Source of the DNA: Pseudomonadota bacterium
GTDB taxonomy: Bacteria; Myxococcota_A; Polyangia; Polyangiales; JAKSBK01
Assembly (NCBI GenBank): GCA_022361155.1
Contig: JAKSBK010000507.1
Coordinates: 1-33,925 of the forward strand
Direction of reading: 5' to 3'
Length of the DNA stretch: 33,925 nt
This document shows, in pieces, positions 24,364 to 33,925 of the stretch. The position numbers were made by a program, and so were the translations under genes. A model generated the notes under the pieces. It was given only the letters and a program-made list of their open reading frames with translations, was not told where the DNA came from and made no database searches. Numbering within the stretch: position 1 is the first letter of the stretch; each line of letters starts with the position of its first letter.

Positions 24364-24687
24364 TCAATGAGCGGAGCCAAGAGCGCCTGTAGCAGCAGCA
24401 TAGCTGACTGCACCGGCTTCCGGCCGAGGGCGCACGGATACCACGTCCCCACGGGGGCACGCCAGGTCGGCCCGTACGAGGTCGTAGTCCGACTCCATGA
24501 ACAGGTCGTGCCATTCCCATTCCGACAGAATAGGCGCCAGCGATTTGAGGATCGGAACGACGCGCGCGTCATCGTCCTTCAGGGGCCCGAGGAGTCGCCC
24601 GAGCAGTACGCACGACTGCGGTTGAAATCGGCTGGCCGGGGTCGAAATCGGCTGGCCGCGGTTGAAATCGGCCGCAGCAGGGCTCGT
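24364..24687 (-). pseudogene. Possible gene remnant downstream of lon, same frame as lon
   Basis: After the lon TAG the same minus frame stays open for 107 codons to TGA at 24364-24366. Its middle part looks like real protein (VLLGRLLGPLKDDDARVV, then KSLAPILSEWEWHDLFMES). No ATG, GTG or TTG precedes this segment in frame; the first ATG is inside it. The upstream part is made of a 20-bp tandem repeat (24621-24680), a length that shifts frame with each unit, so the original start may be lost. It could be a decayed small gene or a chance frame. No family is recognised. Confidence 0.3.
24621..24680. repeat. 20-bp tandem repeat, three units
   Basis: Units at 24621-24640, 24641-24660 and 24661-24680 begin GTTGAAATCGG, GTCGAAATCGG and GTTGAAATCGG. 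The first two continue CTGGCC and agree at all but two or three positions; the third diverges after GTTGAAATCGGC. The array lies 8 bp downstream of the lon stop codon. Confidence 0.85.
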
Positions 24688-27423
24688 CTACTGCCGGGCG
24701 CCCGGGGCGTCGACGGTAGGCGCAGGTACATCCCGGTCGCCATCGACCGCGTCGGGGGGCTTGTCTGCTACGAGCTTGCCGTTTCGATACTCCAGGGGCC
24801 GGACGCGTTGCCCGAACAGCTCATCCGGATTGCTCAGGCACAGCCCCTCGCACAAGACCTCGTCCATGTGCTCCACAAGCACGATTCGGGTGGCGCCGAG
24901 CACGCGTCTGGGTATCTCCCTCAGGTCCTTGCGGTTGTCCCGGGGGATGACGACCGTGGTGATGCCTGCACGGTGCGCGGCGAGCAGCTTTTCCTTCAAG
25001 CCGCCGATGGGCATGACTCGGCCTCGCAAGGTGATCTCGCCGGTCATCGCCAGATTTCGGTGCACCGGAATCCGCATCAGCGCGCTAGCGATGCTCGTCG
25101 CCATGGTGATGCCAGCGCTGGGGCCGTCTTTGGGCACGAACTCGGGGAAGTGCACGTGGAAGTCGTTCTGCTGATAGAAGTCTTCCTCCAGGCCCAACAG
25201 CTTCTGCCGTGAGCGGATATAGCTCATGGCCGCCTGGGCGGACTCCTGCATCCCTTTTTCGAGCAGGCCCGTGATGGCCAGCTTGCCCTTGCCCGGAACC
25301 ACGGCGACCTCGCATTCGAGGATCGCACCGCCAAAGTGCGTGTAGGCCAACCCGTTCGTCAGGCCCACCTCGTCCTTGTCGCTGGGCTTGTCAGGCCGGA
25401 ACTTGGGCACGCCCAGGTATTTGGGAATCGTCTTGGCGACGATCCGGTACCTGGGTCGCTCGGGCTTGTCGAGGCTGCCCTTGTCACCGCCACCTTGGTC
25501 GGGACCGCTCCGTTCGGCTTTGGCGTTATCGGTTGCGGCTCGATCCGAAGCGGGCTTGTCGGCCTTGGCCTTGTCGCGTTTGCCCTTGCCGGCATCGGGC
25601 TCTTCGGATCCACGCGGTCTATCGTGCCCGTTTCGCCGACTCGCTTCAGTGGATCCGCTTGAGCCGTCCGTGTCCGGCCGGGCGCTGGTTGAGCCCGGGC
25701 GTTTGCCGCCGTCCTTGAGCACTTCCCGCGCCACCTTGCGACAAATCGATCCGAGCTCGCGTTCCAGATTCCTTACGCCGCTCTCCTTGGTGTAGTGGTG
25801 GATCACCGTTCGAATGGCGTTTTCCGTGATTTCGAGGTCGACATCCTTCAGCCCGGCCGCCTCCTTCTGGCGCGGCACGAGATAGCGCACGGCGATGTTG
25901 AGCTTCTCGAATTCGGTGTAACCACTGAGATCGATGATCTCCATGCGATCCTGCAAGGGCAGCGGGATGCCTTGGAGCGTGTTCGCGGTGGTCACGAACA
26001 TCACATCGGACAGGTCGTAGTCGAGATCGAGATAGTGATCGTTGAAGCCATGGTTCTGTTCCGGATCCAGAACCTCGAGCAACGCCGATGCAGGATCACC
26101 TCGAAAATCAGACGACATCTTGTCGACTTCATCGAGTAGAAAAACAGGATTGTTATGGCCGGACTTGCGGAGCGACTGGATGATACGTCCCGGCAGGGCA
26201 CCTATGTACGTTCGACGGTGCCCCCGGATCTCGGCCTCGTCTCGGACTCCACCGAGCGACAGGCGCACGAAGTCTCTTCCGGTGGCACGCGCGATCGATC
26301 TGGCTAGCGAGGTCTTGCCCACGCCCGGCGGTCCCACCAGGCACAGCACGGGGCCGCGAACCTTCTTCACCAATGCGTGCACGGCCAGGTGCTCGAGGAT
26401 GCGCTCCTTGACCTTCTGCAATCCGTAGTGGTCCTCGTCGAGAATACAATCCGCCTTGTCGACGTCGTGGTTCTCTTCGCTCTTCTCGTACCAGGGCAAG
26501 GCCAGGATCCAGTCGATGTAATTGCGAACTACGGTCGCTTCAGCGCTCATCGGCTGCATCATCTTGAGCTTCTTCAGCTCCTTGGACACCTTGATCTCGG
26601 CTTCCTTGCTGAGCTTCTTCTTGGCGACCTTGTCCTCGAGCTCGTGCAGCTCGCTCTTGAACTCGTCGCGCTCGCCGAGCTTCTTCTGGATCGCCTGCAT
26701 CTGTTCGTTCAGGTAGTACTCTTTTTGACTGCGCTCCATCTGCTTCTTGACGCGCGTCCGGATCTTCCTTTCAACCTGGAGAATCTCGATCTCCGCAGTC
26801 ATGAGCTCGTAGAGACGACTGAGCCTTCGCGCCGGATCCACGGTTTCCAGGATGGCCTGCTTGTCTGCAAGCTTGATGGACGTCAGGTGCACCACGATGG
26901 TGTCGGCGAGGCGGGCCGGGTTATCGATAGCCTGCGCAGACACCAGCGTCTCAGGCGGAATGCGCTTGTTGAGCTTGACATAGGACTCGAAGGTGGTCTG
27001 CACTGAACGCGTCAGTGCCTGAAGCTCGAGGTTGCTGTCGAAACGTTCGACGATCGGGATCAGCTCACAGAGGAAGAAGTCGTCGTTGGGAATGAACCGC
27101 TCGATGCGCGCGCGCCTCTTGCCTTCGACCAGGACCTTCACGGTGCCATCGGGCAGGCGCAACAGTTGAATGATGGCTCCTACCGTGCCCATGTAGAAGA
27201 TGTCGTCGGGGGAAGGGTCGTTCGTCTTTGCCTTCTTCTGCGCGGCAAGGAGGATCTCCTTGTCGTGGCTCATGGCTTCTTCGAGCGCGTTGATGGAGCG
27301 TTCGCGTCCAACGAACAGCGGCACGACCATATGGGGGAAGACAATGATGTCTCGCAGCGGCAGCAGCGGCAGGATTCGCGTCGCCTGGCGGTCGCCGTAG
27401 TCGTCGTTGCGATTGAAGAACAT
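24688..27423 (-). CDS. lon: ATP-dependent protease Lon
   Basis: AAA+ serine protease for misfolded and regulatory proteins, 911 residues. Order: N-terminal substrate-binding LAN domain (about 15-215), coiled-coil helices (215-300), AAA+ module with Walker A GPPGVGKT (364-371) and Walker B FLLDEVDK (428-435), then the S16 protease domain with catalytic Ser769 (KDGPSAG) and Lys810 (GGLKEK). Between the AAA+ module and the protease domain (about 571-657) lies a Lys/Asp/Ser/Gly-rich insertion of some 85 residues absent from E. coli Lon (784 residues). A C-terminal Asp/Pro/Ala-rich tail follows 885. It is the last gene of tig-clpP-clpX-lon, 55 bp after clpX. Confidence 0.97.
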   Translation of the reverse strand: MFFNRNDDYGDRQATRILPLLPLRDIIVFPHMVVPLFVGRERSINALEEAMSHDKEILLAAQKKAKTNDPSPDDIFYMGTVGAIIQLLRLPDGTVKVLVEGKRRARIERFIPNDDFFLCELIPIVERFDSNLELQALTRSVQTTFESYVKLNKRIPPETLVSAQAIDNPARLADTIVVHLTSIKLADKQAILETVDPARRLSRLYELMTAEIEILQVERKIRTRVKKQMERSQKEYYLNEQMQAIQKKLGERDEFKSELHELEDKVAKKKLSKEAEIKVSKELKKLKMMQPMSAEATVVRNYIDWILALPWYEKSEENHDVDKADCILDEDHYGLQKVKERILEHLAVHALVKKVRGPVLCLVGPPGVGKTSLARSIARATGRDFVRLSLGGVRDEAEIRGHRRTYIGALPGRIIQSLRKSGHNNPVFLLDEVDKMSSDFRGDPASALLEVLDPEQNHGFNDHYLDLDYDLSDVMFVTTANTLQGIPLPLQDRMEIIDLSGYTEFEKLNIAVRYLVPRQKEAAGLKDVDLEITENAIRTVIHHYTKESGVRNLERELGSICRKVAREVLKDGGKRPGSTSARPDTDGSSGSTEASRRNGHDRPRGSEEPDAGKGKRDKAKADKPASDRAATDNAKAERSGPDQGGGDKGSLDKPERPRYRIVAKTIPKYLGVPKFRPDKPSDKDEVGLTNGLAYTHFGGAILECEVAVVPGKGKLAITGLLEKGMQESAQAAMSYIRSRQKLLGLEEDFYQQNDFHVHFPEFVPKDGPSAGITMATSIASALMRIPVHRNLAMTGEITLRGRVMPIGGLKEKLLAAHRAGITTVVIPRDNRKDLREIPRRVLGATRIVLVEHMDEVLCEGLCLSNPDELFGQRVRPLEYRNGKLVADKPPDAVDGDRDVPAPTVDAPGARQ

Positions 27424-27478
27424 GGCCTATTGCTCGAAATCGGCGACGGGATTGGGCTCGAGGCGACTCATGCTTCCT

Positions 27479-28732
27479 TCACGCGAGCTCAGCCTCTTTC
27501 TCGTATCCGATGAGCGGTTTCTCGCCCTTGAGGATCACCTCCTCGTTGACGAGCACCTCCTTGATGCCCTTGTTGGATGGGACGTCGTACATGATGTCCA
27601 GCATCGCGGATTCGAGAATCGCGCGCAGGCCGCGCGCACCGGCGCGGCGCTTGAGGGCCTCGCTTGCGACCGCCCGAAGCGCTCCCTTCGCGAACTTGAG
27701 CTTCACGCCATCCATCTCGAGCAGCTTCTGGAATTGCTTCACAAGGGCGTTGCGTGGCTTGGTCAGAATATCGATTAGCGCGTCGTCGTTCAGCTCGTGC
27801 AGCGTCGCGATGACCGGCAAGCGACCGATGAACTCAGGAATCAGCCCGATGCGCAGCAGGTCTTCAGGCTGGACCTGCTCCAGCAGCTCGCCCACGCGCT
27901 TCTCCTTCCTGGAGGAGACCTCCGCGCCGAACCCCAGCGTTTTCTGGCCGATACGACGCTCGATCACCTGCTCCAAGCCGACGAAAGCTCCACCGCAGAT
28001 GAACAGGATGTTGGTCGTGTCGACCTGAAGAAAGTCCTGCTGGGGGTGCTTGCGGCCTCCCTTGGGAGGGACGTTGGCGATGGTACCTTCGATGATCTTC
28101 AGCAAGGCCTGCTGCACACCTTCGCCGCTGACGTCTCGCGTAATGGAGGGGTTGTCACCCTTGCGCGCGACCTTGTCGATTTCGTCGATGTAAACGATTC
28201 CTCGCTGGGCCCTCTCAACGTCGTGATCGGCGTTCTGTAGCAGCTGCACGATGATGTTCTCGACGTCCTCGCCCACGTAGCCGGCTTCGGTCAAAGTCGT
28301 CGCATCGGCGATTGCAAAGGGGACATTCAGAATGCGAGCCAGCGTCTGCGCCAGAAGGGTCTTGCCGGAACCGGTTGGGCCCAACAACAGGATGTTGGAC
28401 TTCTGCAGCTCGACGTCATCGGTGGCTATGCGGGAGTCGATCCGTTTGTAGTGGTTGTGCACCGCAACCGACAGGATCTTCTTGGCACGCTCTTGGCCGA
28501 TCACATACTCATCAAGGACCCCCTTGATCTCCGCCGGCTTCGGTAGGGGTCCTCCGCTCGACAGGGAGTCGTCGCGTTCGACTTCCTCGGCGATAATGTC
28601 GTTGCACAGGCCGATGCACTCGTCGCAGATGTAGACGGTGGGACCGGCTATCAGCTTCTTGACCTCCTTCTGCGACTTTCCGCAGAAGGAGCATTGAAGG
28701 TTCGTTGTCCCGTCATCTCGCCGCTTGTCCAC
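27479..28732 (-). CDS. clpX: ClpXP protease ATPase subunit ClpX
   Basis: AAA+ unfoldase that feeds substrates to ClpP, 417 residues. The N-terminal zinc-binding domain has Cys14, Cys17, Cys36 and Cys39. Walker A GPTGSGKT is at 118-125, Walker B is VYIDEIDK, and the IGF-type ClpP-binding loop appears as [11 protein letters not shown]. The start is GTG 28732, with AGG 6 nt upstream. It lies 133 bp downstream of clpP and 55 bp before lon, all on the minus strand. The gap between clpP and clpX shows no gene. Confidence 0.97.
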   Translation of the reverse strand: MDKRRDDGTTNLQCSFCGKSQKEVKKLIAGPTVYICDECIGLCNDIIAEEVERDDSLSSGGPLPKPAEIKGVLDEYVIGQERAKKILSVAVHNHYKRIDSRIATDDVELQKSNILLLGPTGSGKTLLAQTLARILNVPFAIADATTLTEAGYVGEDVENIIVQLLQNADHDVERAQRGIVYIDEIDKVARKGDNPSITRDVSGEGVQQALLKIIEGTIANVPPKGGRKHPQQDFLQVDTTNILFICGGAFVGLEQVIERRIGQKTLGFGAEVSSRKEKRVGELLEQVQPEDLLRIGLIPEFIGRLPVIATLHELNDDALIDILTKPRNALVKQFQKLLEMDGVKLKFAKGALRAVASEALKRRAGARGLRAILESAMLDIMYDVPSNKGIKEVLVNEEVILKGEKPLIGYEKEAELA

Positions 28733-28865
28733 GTCGACCTGCTCACCACCTACATCTGCTTCGCCGGCATTCTATTCGCCGCCTCACCGATCAGGCTACC
28801 AAGTGCCCGGAGTCCCAGCAAGGAAACGCCAGGGTGTCCAAATATGTCTGGTATTCGCGTATCCC

Positions 28866-29495
<630 letters not shown>

Positions 29496-29496
29496 C

Positions 29497-30867
29497 TCAG
29501 CCTGCCTCCTTGCCTGAGTCGTCCGTTGACGGTTCAACGCCTGCTGCCTCCGTGTCTCGCGCCTCGCCGGGCTGACCCGTCTGCCCGGGGTCATGTCCGG
29601 GCTCGGCCTCCCTGATGGTAGCCCGCGACAGCAGATACTCAAGTAGCCTGTCTTCGAGGAGCTCGCTGCGCAGGGTGTCCCTGCGCTCACCCTGGTAGTC
29701 GGCCTTGACCTTGGCCACGTGCTTGCCCGTCTGTTCGGCGATCTGCTCGAGCTTCGTGTCCACCTCCGCCTCGGTCACGTCCAGGTTTTCACGTCGCGCG
29801 AGCTCCCCCAGCAGGATGGCCGCCCTCACCTTGCTTTCGGCGCGTGCGGCCAGCCCGTCGGGCAGCGGCTCGTCGGCCGCTCGCTGCTCGCCGAGGCTCT
29901 GGCGCAGCAACTTGAGCCGCCGCTGGATGGACTGCTGTTCCTGTTGCACCAAGGTGGGCGGGACAGGGATCGGGTTGCTCTGGACGAGGGCGTCCACGAC
30001 CTGCTCGCGTAAACCCGAGGCCGAACGAGATTCGGCCAGCAACTCCAGGCGCTTGCGGATGTCTGCCCGCAGCTCGGCCAGGGTCTCGAAGTCGCAATCG
30101 CGCGCGAACTCATCGTCGATGTCAGGCAGAACCCGCTCGTGCAGGGCCTTGGCGGTCACGTCGAAGCGAACCTCCTTGCCACGCAGCCGCGCGGCCGGAT
30201 CGTCGTGGGGAAAGGGGATCGTCAGTGTCCGGATGTCGCCAGGAACGAGTCCTATCAGTCCCGCGGTGAATTCGGGTCGCACCTGATCCGAGCCAACCTC
30301 GATCTGGCGGTCGCTTGCAGCCAGATCGGGTCGCTCCTGCCCATCGACCACAACGGTGTAATCGACCGTGACCAGGTCGCCCAACACGGCCGGCCGAGCC
30401 GGCTCGGGGACCACCAGGTCAGCCTGGTGGCGCTGAAGCTGCTTGATGCGCTCCTCGATCTGATCCTCGGAGACCGGTTCGACCTTTCGCTGAATCGTCA
30501 AGGATGACGTGTCGATGTCCTCGATTGTAGGCCGCACCTCCAGCTTCGCGCTGAACATCAGCGGATCGCCTTGACGAATGGTCGGGGTCTCGATCTCCGG
30601 CAAGGCCACGGGGTGCAGCTCGTGTTCGCGCACGGCAACCTCCAGCCCCTCCCGGACGAGGCTCGCCGTCACCTTGCGTTTGACCTGCTTGCCAAGCACG
30701 TTGCGCACGACGCTGCGAGGCGTCTTGCCTTGCCTGAAGCCCTTGATCCGGGCCGAGCGTTGCAGCTCCGAGAACGCACTGTCCAGATCGTGCCGTATCC
30801 GCTCCCAGGGGACCTCGATCTGGAGCTCCACCAACACCGGGCTGATACGGGTTGCTTCAGAGTGCAT
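29497..30867 (-). CDS. tig: Trigger factor chaperone
   Basis: Ribosome-associated chaperone and prolyl isomerase that meets nascent chains at the exit tunnel, 456 residues. The ribosome-binding signature GFRQGKTP is at 43-50. The FKBP-like PPIase domain starts near 163 ([15 protein letters not shown]), and a long helical C-terminal domain runs from about 250 to 425. The last 30 residues are a disordered acidic tail. It is followed by clpP, clpX and lon, the usual cluster order. A small lipoprotein gene lies 36 bp upstream. Confidence 0.96.
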   Translation of the reverse strand: MHSEATRISPVLVELQIEVPWERIRHDLDSAFSELQRSARIKGFRQGKTPRSVVRNVLGKQVKRKVTASLVREGLEVAVREHELHPVALPEIETPTIRQGDPLMFSAKLEVRPTIEDIDTSSLTIQRKVEPVSEDQIEERIKQLQRHQADLVVPEPARPAVLGDLVTVDYTVVVDGQERPDLAASDRQIEVGSDQVRPEFTAGLIGLVPGDIRTLTIPFPHDDPAARLRGKEVRFDVTAKALHERVLPDIDDEFARDCDFETLAELRADIRKRLELLAESRSASGLREQVVDALVQSNPIPVPPTLVQQEQQSIQRRLKLLRQSLGEQRAADEPLPDGLAARAESKVRAAILLGELARRENLDVTEAEVDTKLEQIAEQTGKHVAKVKADYQGERRDTLRSELLEDRLLEYLLSRATIREAEPGHDPGQTGQPGEARDTEAAGVEPSTDDSGKEAG

Positions 30868-30903
30868 ATACGGCTTTCTTCACGCTTGAGATTGCTACCT
30901 GCA

Positions 30904-31173
30904 CTACCATCGATCGCTGCGTCCCGCATCCCTCGCCACGCTGGCAAGGCAACGGGACCGAACCCGCCGCCCTACCGACGCGGAGCTTCGGTGCGGCGTG
31001 CTGCTTGCAGAGTGCGCGGCCTTGCGCCAGCCCGAAGAGACGGGCTCAGCGCGCAGGGGCGTAGCTGGGCGATGCGCAGGCCCCTGCGGGTCGCTGCCGC
31101 AAGCGATCGCGCACAGGCATGCCCACAGGACGAAGGGGCTGCAGGCGCCGCGAAGCTCGATCGGCGGTCTCAT
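30904..31173 (-). CDS. Small putative lipoprotein between RNase J and tig
   Basis: 89 residues from ATG 31173. The ATG overlaps the RNase J TGA in the sequence ATGA, a coupling arrangement. The N-terminus has an Arg-containing n-region, a hydrophobic core (PFVLWACLCAIA) and Cys25 followed by GSDP, like a lipobox with Ala at -3 rather than Leu. The mature part is Ser/Arg/Pro/Ala-rich without recognisable domain. The overlap and the signal are the main support; the sequence may be poorly conserved. No family is recognised. Confidence 0.5.
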   Translation of the reverse strand: MRPPIELRGACSPFVLWACLCAIACGSDPQGPAHRPATPLRAEPVSSGWRKAAHSASSTPHRSSASVGRRVRSRCLASVARDAGRSDRW

Positions 31174-32855
31174 CGGGAGATCAACGTGACCAGGGTTTCG
31201 GTCACGGGCGCCCAGCCCAGGCGCTGTCGCACAAGACGGGCGACCGCCTTGGAGACTGCCTGCTCGCACTGCTGGATCTCACGAGCGCCGTTTGCGCTTC
31301 CGAGACGCTTCAACGTCGCTCTGATGCACTTGAGCACCTCGTCCTGCAATGCCGCCCCCGAAGGCAGCTCTGGATGCGAAGACGGCTCTGAACGGCCGGG
31401 CTCGTCGAGTACCCCTCGCATGAGGATTCGGGGCTCCGCCAGCAAGCCGAGCTCGGGATCCAGCTTCAGCGCGATAACGAGCAGTCCGCGGCCGGCCAGC
31501 ATGCGCCGGGCGTGCAGAGCCGTCCGGTCGATGGCCACCCCCGCATGCCGGAATACCCGGCCGGCCTCCACGTTTCCGATGGCGCGCAGTCCAGTGGCGT
31601 CGAGCTCCACAACCGTGCCGTTTTCGACGACCTGCACCTGATCGACACCCTGACTGCGTGCAAGCTCTGCATGCCGCGACAGGTGATGGAAGGTACCGTG
31701 TACCGGCAGGAAGCAGCCCGGATCGATCAGCTGCAGGAGGCGGCGCTGCTCCTCGCGGCAGGCGTGGCCGCTCACGTGCAGCTCAGGATCGCAGCGGCGG
31801 TGCAACACGCGCACGCCCTGGCGTTCGAGATCGTCGACGATGCGATGCACTGCGCGTTCGTTGCCGGGAATGACCCGCGACGAAAGAAGAACGTCGTCGC
31901 CGGGCTCGAGCGTCAGCTGCGGATGGGTGCCGGCCGCGAGTCGCGCCAGCGCGGCCTGACCTTCGCCCTGGGAGCCGGTAACGATCGCCAACAGTCGGTT
32001 GGGGGCTGTGGAGGCCGCCGCTTGGGGAGTAATAAGCAAGGCCTCGCTACGGCGCCCGAGCAGGCCCAGCTCGCTCGCCACGCGCACGTGGTTGTGTAGC
32101 GAGCGTCCGAGCAGCAGCACGCCGCGCCCGGTCAGCTCCGCCGCCTCGAACAGCGCCTGGATGCGGTAGATGTTGGAAGCGAACAGCGAGGCGATCACCC
32201 GTCCCGTTGCCGCTCGCACGCGTTCGAGCAGTGCGCCAGCCACGGTAGCCTCGCTGCCGGTATGCCCGGCCTCGTCGACATTGGTCGAATCGCTCAGAAG
32301 CAGGTCCACGCCCTCACGGCCGAGCTCCCCCAAGCGCGCCGCGTCGAAGTGCTCGCCGTCGGGTGGTGTGGGATCGATCTTGAAATCGCCGCTATGAACG
32401 ACCAGCGCTTCGGGGGTGCGAATCGCCAGCGCATAAGCGTCGGGAATCGAGTGCGTCACACGAATCGGCTCGACCTCGAAGGGGCCCACCCGTATTCGGG
32501 AAGCCGCCTCCATGGGTATCAGCTTGGGCTCGTTGGGCAGCCTGGTTTGTTTCAAACGATCGCGCACCAGGCTCAAGGCGTATCGAGGTCCATACACCGG
32601 AACGTCGAAACTCTGCAGCAAGTAGGGTACCGCTCCAATGTGGTCTTCATGCCCGTGGGTGATCACCAATGCCTTGAATCGCGCGTTGCGATCGCGGACC
32701 GGCGCGAAGCTCGGGTGAACCACGTCCGCGCCCAGGGCGTCACCCGGAAAGGTGACTCCGCAGTCGATCATCATGCTCGAGCCCGAGTGCTCGAACACCA
32801 TGCAATTCATCCCTACTTCGCCGAGCCCGCCGAGTGCGAAGAGCCGAACGGCCAT
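31170..32855 (-). CDS. rnj: Ribonuclease J (metallo-beta-lactamase / beta-CASP)
   Basis: Endo- and 5'-exoribonuclease for mRNA decay and rRNA processing, 561 residues from ATG 32855 (GTG 32864 possible). The zinc motif HGHEDH is at 67-72, followed by VTHSIPDA and VVHSGDFKID as further metallo-beta-lactamase motifs. The beta-CASP region includes DLLLSDSTNVD and VTGSQGEGQAAL, then HVSGHA and PVHGTFHHL. A C-terminal domain ends the protein. It heads a minus-strand block leading to the small lipoprotein and tig-clpP-clpX-lon and is divergent from the exported gene at the right edge. Confidence 0.94.
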   Translation of the reverse strand: MAVRLFALGGLGEVGMNCMVFEHSGSSMMIDCGVTFPGDALGADVVHPSFAPVRDRNARFKALVITHGHEDHIGAVPYLLQSFDVPVYGPRYALSLVRDRLKQTRLPNEPKLIPMEAASRIRVGPFEVEPIRVTHSIPDAYALAIRTPEALVVHSGDFKIDPTPPDGEHFDAARLGELGREGVDLLLSDSTNVDEAGHTGSEATVAGALLERVRAATGRVIASLFASNIYRIQALFEAAELTGRGVLLLGRSLHNHVRVASELGLLGRRSEALLITPQAAASTAPNRLLAIVTGSQGEGQAALARLAAGTHPQLTLEPGDDVLLSSRVIPGNERAVHRIVDDLERQGVRVLHRRCDPELHVSGHACREEQRRLLQLIDPGCFLPVHGTFHHLSRHAELARSQGVDQVQVVENGTVVELDATGLRAIGNVEAGRVFRHAGVAIDRTALHARRMLAGRGLLVIALKLDPELGLLAEPRILMRGVLDEPGRSEPSSHPELPSGAALQDEVLKCIRATLKRLGSANGAREIQQCEQAVSKAVARLVRQRLGWAPVTETLVTLISR

Positions 32856-32983
32856 CGCGGTCACTTGCTACTGCCGCTGCGCTGAGTCAAGCCGGTTCGC
32901 CTACGGTTTGACCGCTCGAACGGCGCCATGCTACCCAGCCCGCGGCGCGGCTCCGGTTTCTGCGGCGCCGAAGGAGTCCATTC

Positions 32984-33925
32984 ATGCGTTTGGCGCCCGT
33001 TTCTGTGTTGTGTGCCGCATCGCTGCTATGCGCAGCCGGTCCCGTCGAGGCGCAGCACGCCGGGCAGGAGGACCAGGGTGACTCTGCGAACGCTGCCAAC
33101 ACGCGGTCCAGGACGTCGCGATCGGCACAAGGGTCTCTGCGTCCGTCCGGGGGGGCGTCGTTGTTGCAGGACGATGGCCCGCGGCTGCAGCCCCCACGGG
33201 TCGAGCTGCCCGTGCTGGACTCCGAGGCGGAGGCCGATGAGAGCTCACCAGCTGCTCCTCCTGCCCGGCGCGAGTCGCTGGCCGGGCCCGAGCCTCCAGG
33301 GACAGAGGCGCAGGCAGCCAGCCCGGCCGGCGCGTCCGAGCCGGCCGGGGTGCCTGCAACAACGCAGTGGACGGCTCCGCAAAGTGTGCTGACGCTGCAC
33401 GGCTACATGCGCGCTCGCGGGGAGGTGCTCAACACCCTGTGGCTGGGGCGCCATCCCACGCTTCCCGGGGTACCCGATCCGTTCACCCGCTTCAAGCCGC
33501 TCGAGCGGCTGCGAGGGCAGGGGCTCGTTGGCGCCGGCCTGTGCAAACCGGATAACAACATCCGCGAAGGCCCCGCCGAGTGCGACGCCGACACCCTGGG
33601 ATACGCGAACCTGCGGCTTCGTCTTGCCCCCGAGATCCATCTCAGCGAGGACGTTCGCGTCAAGATGATGGTGGACGTTCTGGATAACCTGGTGGCGGGC
33701 TCGACCCCCGGCAGCTTCTATGCAGGCCAGGAACCGGCGGTGCTGCCCGCGCTCCGGGATCCCTTTGTGTCCACGGCGCTGCCGCCCGGACCCGGCTTCA
33801 ACGTGGGTGAGGGTATCGTGGCGAGGCGGGCCTGGGCAGAGGTGCGAAACCGCGATCTTGGAGAGCTGCGCTTCGGGCGCATGCCCAATGCCTGGGGCCT
33901 CGGAATGGTGGCGCACGCCGGCAAC
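32984..33925 (+). CDS. Exported outer-membrane-type protein, TIGR04551-like (cut by right edge)
   Basis: ATG 32984 has AAGGAG 7 nt upstream. The first 314 residues are visible in an open frame to the end of the window. A Sec signal peptide (VLCAASLLCAAGPVEAQ) is followed by a disordered Pro/Ala/Glu/Ser-rich stretch to about 130. A domain with beta-strand alternation then begins (VLTLHGYMRARGEVLNTLWLG). Later pieces such as LRLRLAPEIHLSEDVRVKM, DVLDNLVAGSTPG and FGRMPNAWGLGMVAHAGN resemble the myxobacterial TIGR04551 family of predicted outer-membrane barrels, as far as I recall it. The function is unknown. Confidence 0.8.
   Translation, partial: MRLAPVSVLCAASLLCAAGPVEAQHAGQEDQGDSANAANTRSRTSRSAQGSLRPSGGASLLQDDGPRLQPPRVELPVLDSEAEADESSPAAPPARRESLAGPEPPGTEAQAASPAGASEPAGVPATTQWTAPQSVLTLHGYMRARGEVLNTLWLGRHPTLPGVPDPFTRFKPLERLRGQGLVGAGLCKPDNNIREGPAECDADTLGYANLRLRLAPEIHLSEDVRVKMMVDVLDNLVAGSTPGSFYAGQEPAVLPALRDPFVSTALPPGPGFNVGEGIVARRAWAEVRNRDLGELRFGRMPNAWGLGMVAHAGN

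Noticed and set aside
26377-27006. Leu-rich plus-strand frame of 209 codons over lon
   Set aside because: Reverse-strand shadow of the charged coiled-coil region of Lon.

Overview
The window is GC-rich, densely coding bacterial chromosome. I read it as a member of the Myxococcota (a Polyangia-like deltaproteobacterial lineage). That placement is inferred from gene content and style: GTG/TTG starts, low-complexity extensions on housekeeping proteins, small Cys-rich lipoproteins, and a truncated right-end gene resembling the myxobacterial TIGR04551 outer-membrane family. It is not a proven taxonomic call.

Left part (1-9.9 kb): the tail of an unidentified gene; a GH36 alpha-galactosidase-like enzyme; a convergent minus-strand pair of a dihydroneopterin aldolase-cupin fusion and NAD-dependent DNA ligase ligA; a divergent YugP-type membrane zinc protease; then a minus-strand block of parA, parB and a GAF-GAF histidine kinase. 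A 54-residue acidic protein gene diverges from parA.

Middle (9.9-21.8 kb): a small unannotated membrane protein, a short tandem repeat, methionine aminopeptidase, a Rieske protein coupled to a metallophosphoesterase, an exported protein of unknown function, the condensin partners scpA-scpB, a SWIM/SNF2 helicase with an unknown small neighbour, and a site-2-protease-like peptidase directly after an ALDH7-type aldehyde dehydrogenase.

Accessory-like stretch (21.7-24.7 kb): two copies of a miniature inverted-repeat element flank a gene-poor segment that holds a small Cys-rich lipoprotein, a low-complexity exported protein and a tRNA-Val. One copy ends 3 bases from the 5' end of the tRNA; the other sits 15 bases upstream of the aldehyde dehydrogenase start codon. 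A different inverted-repeat element (2.1-2.28 kb) lies between the GH36 and ligA stop codons.

Right part (24.7-33.9 kb): the classical proteostasis cluster tig-clpP-clpX-lon, preceded by RNase J and a small overlapping lipoprotein gene, all on the minus strand. A divergent exported-protein gene runs off the right edge. Lon has a charged linker of about 85 residues before its protease domain.

No CRISPR array, rRNA, complete insertion sequence or prophage is visible. The most unusual content is the set of non-autonomous repeat elements and their positions against genes, plus several small genes that ordinary gene calling would probably miss.
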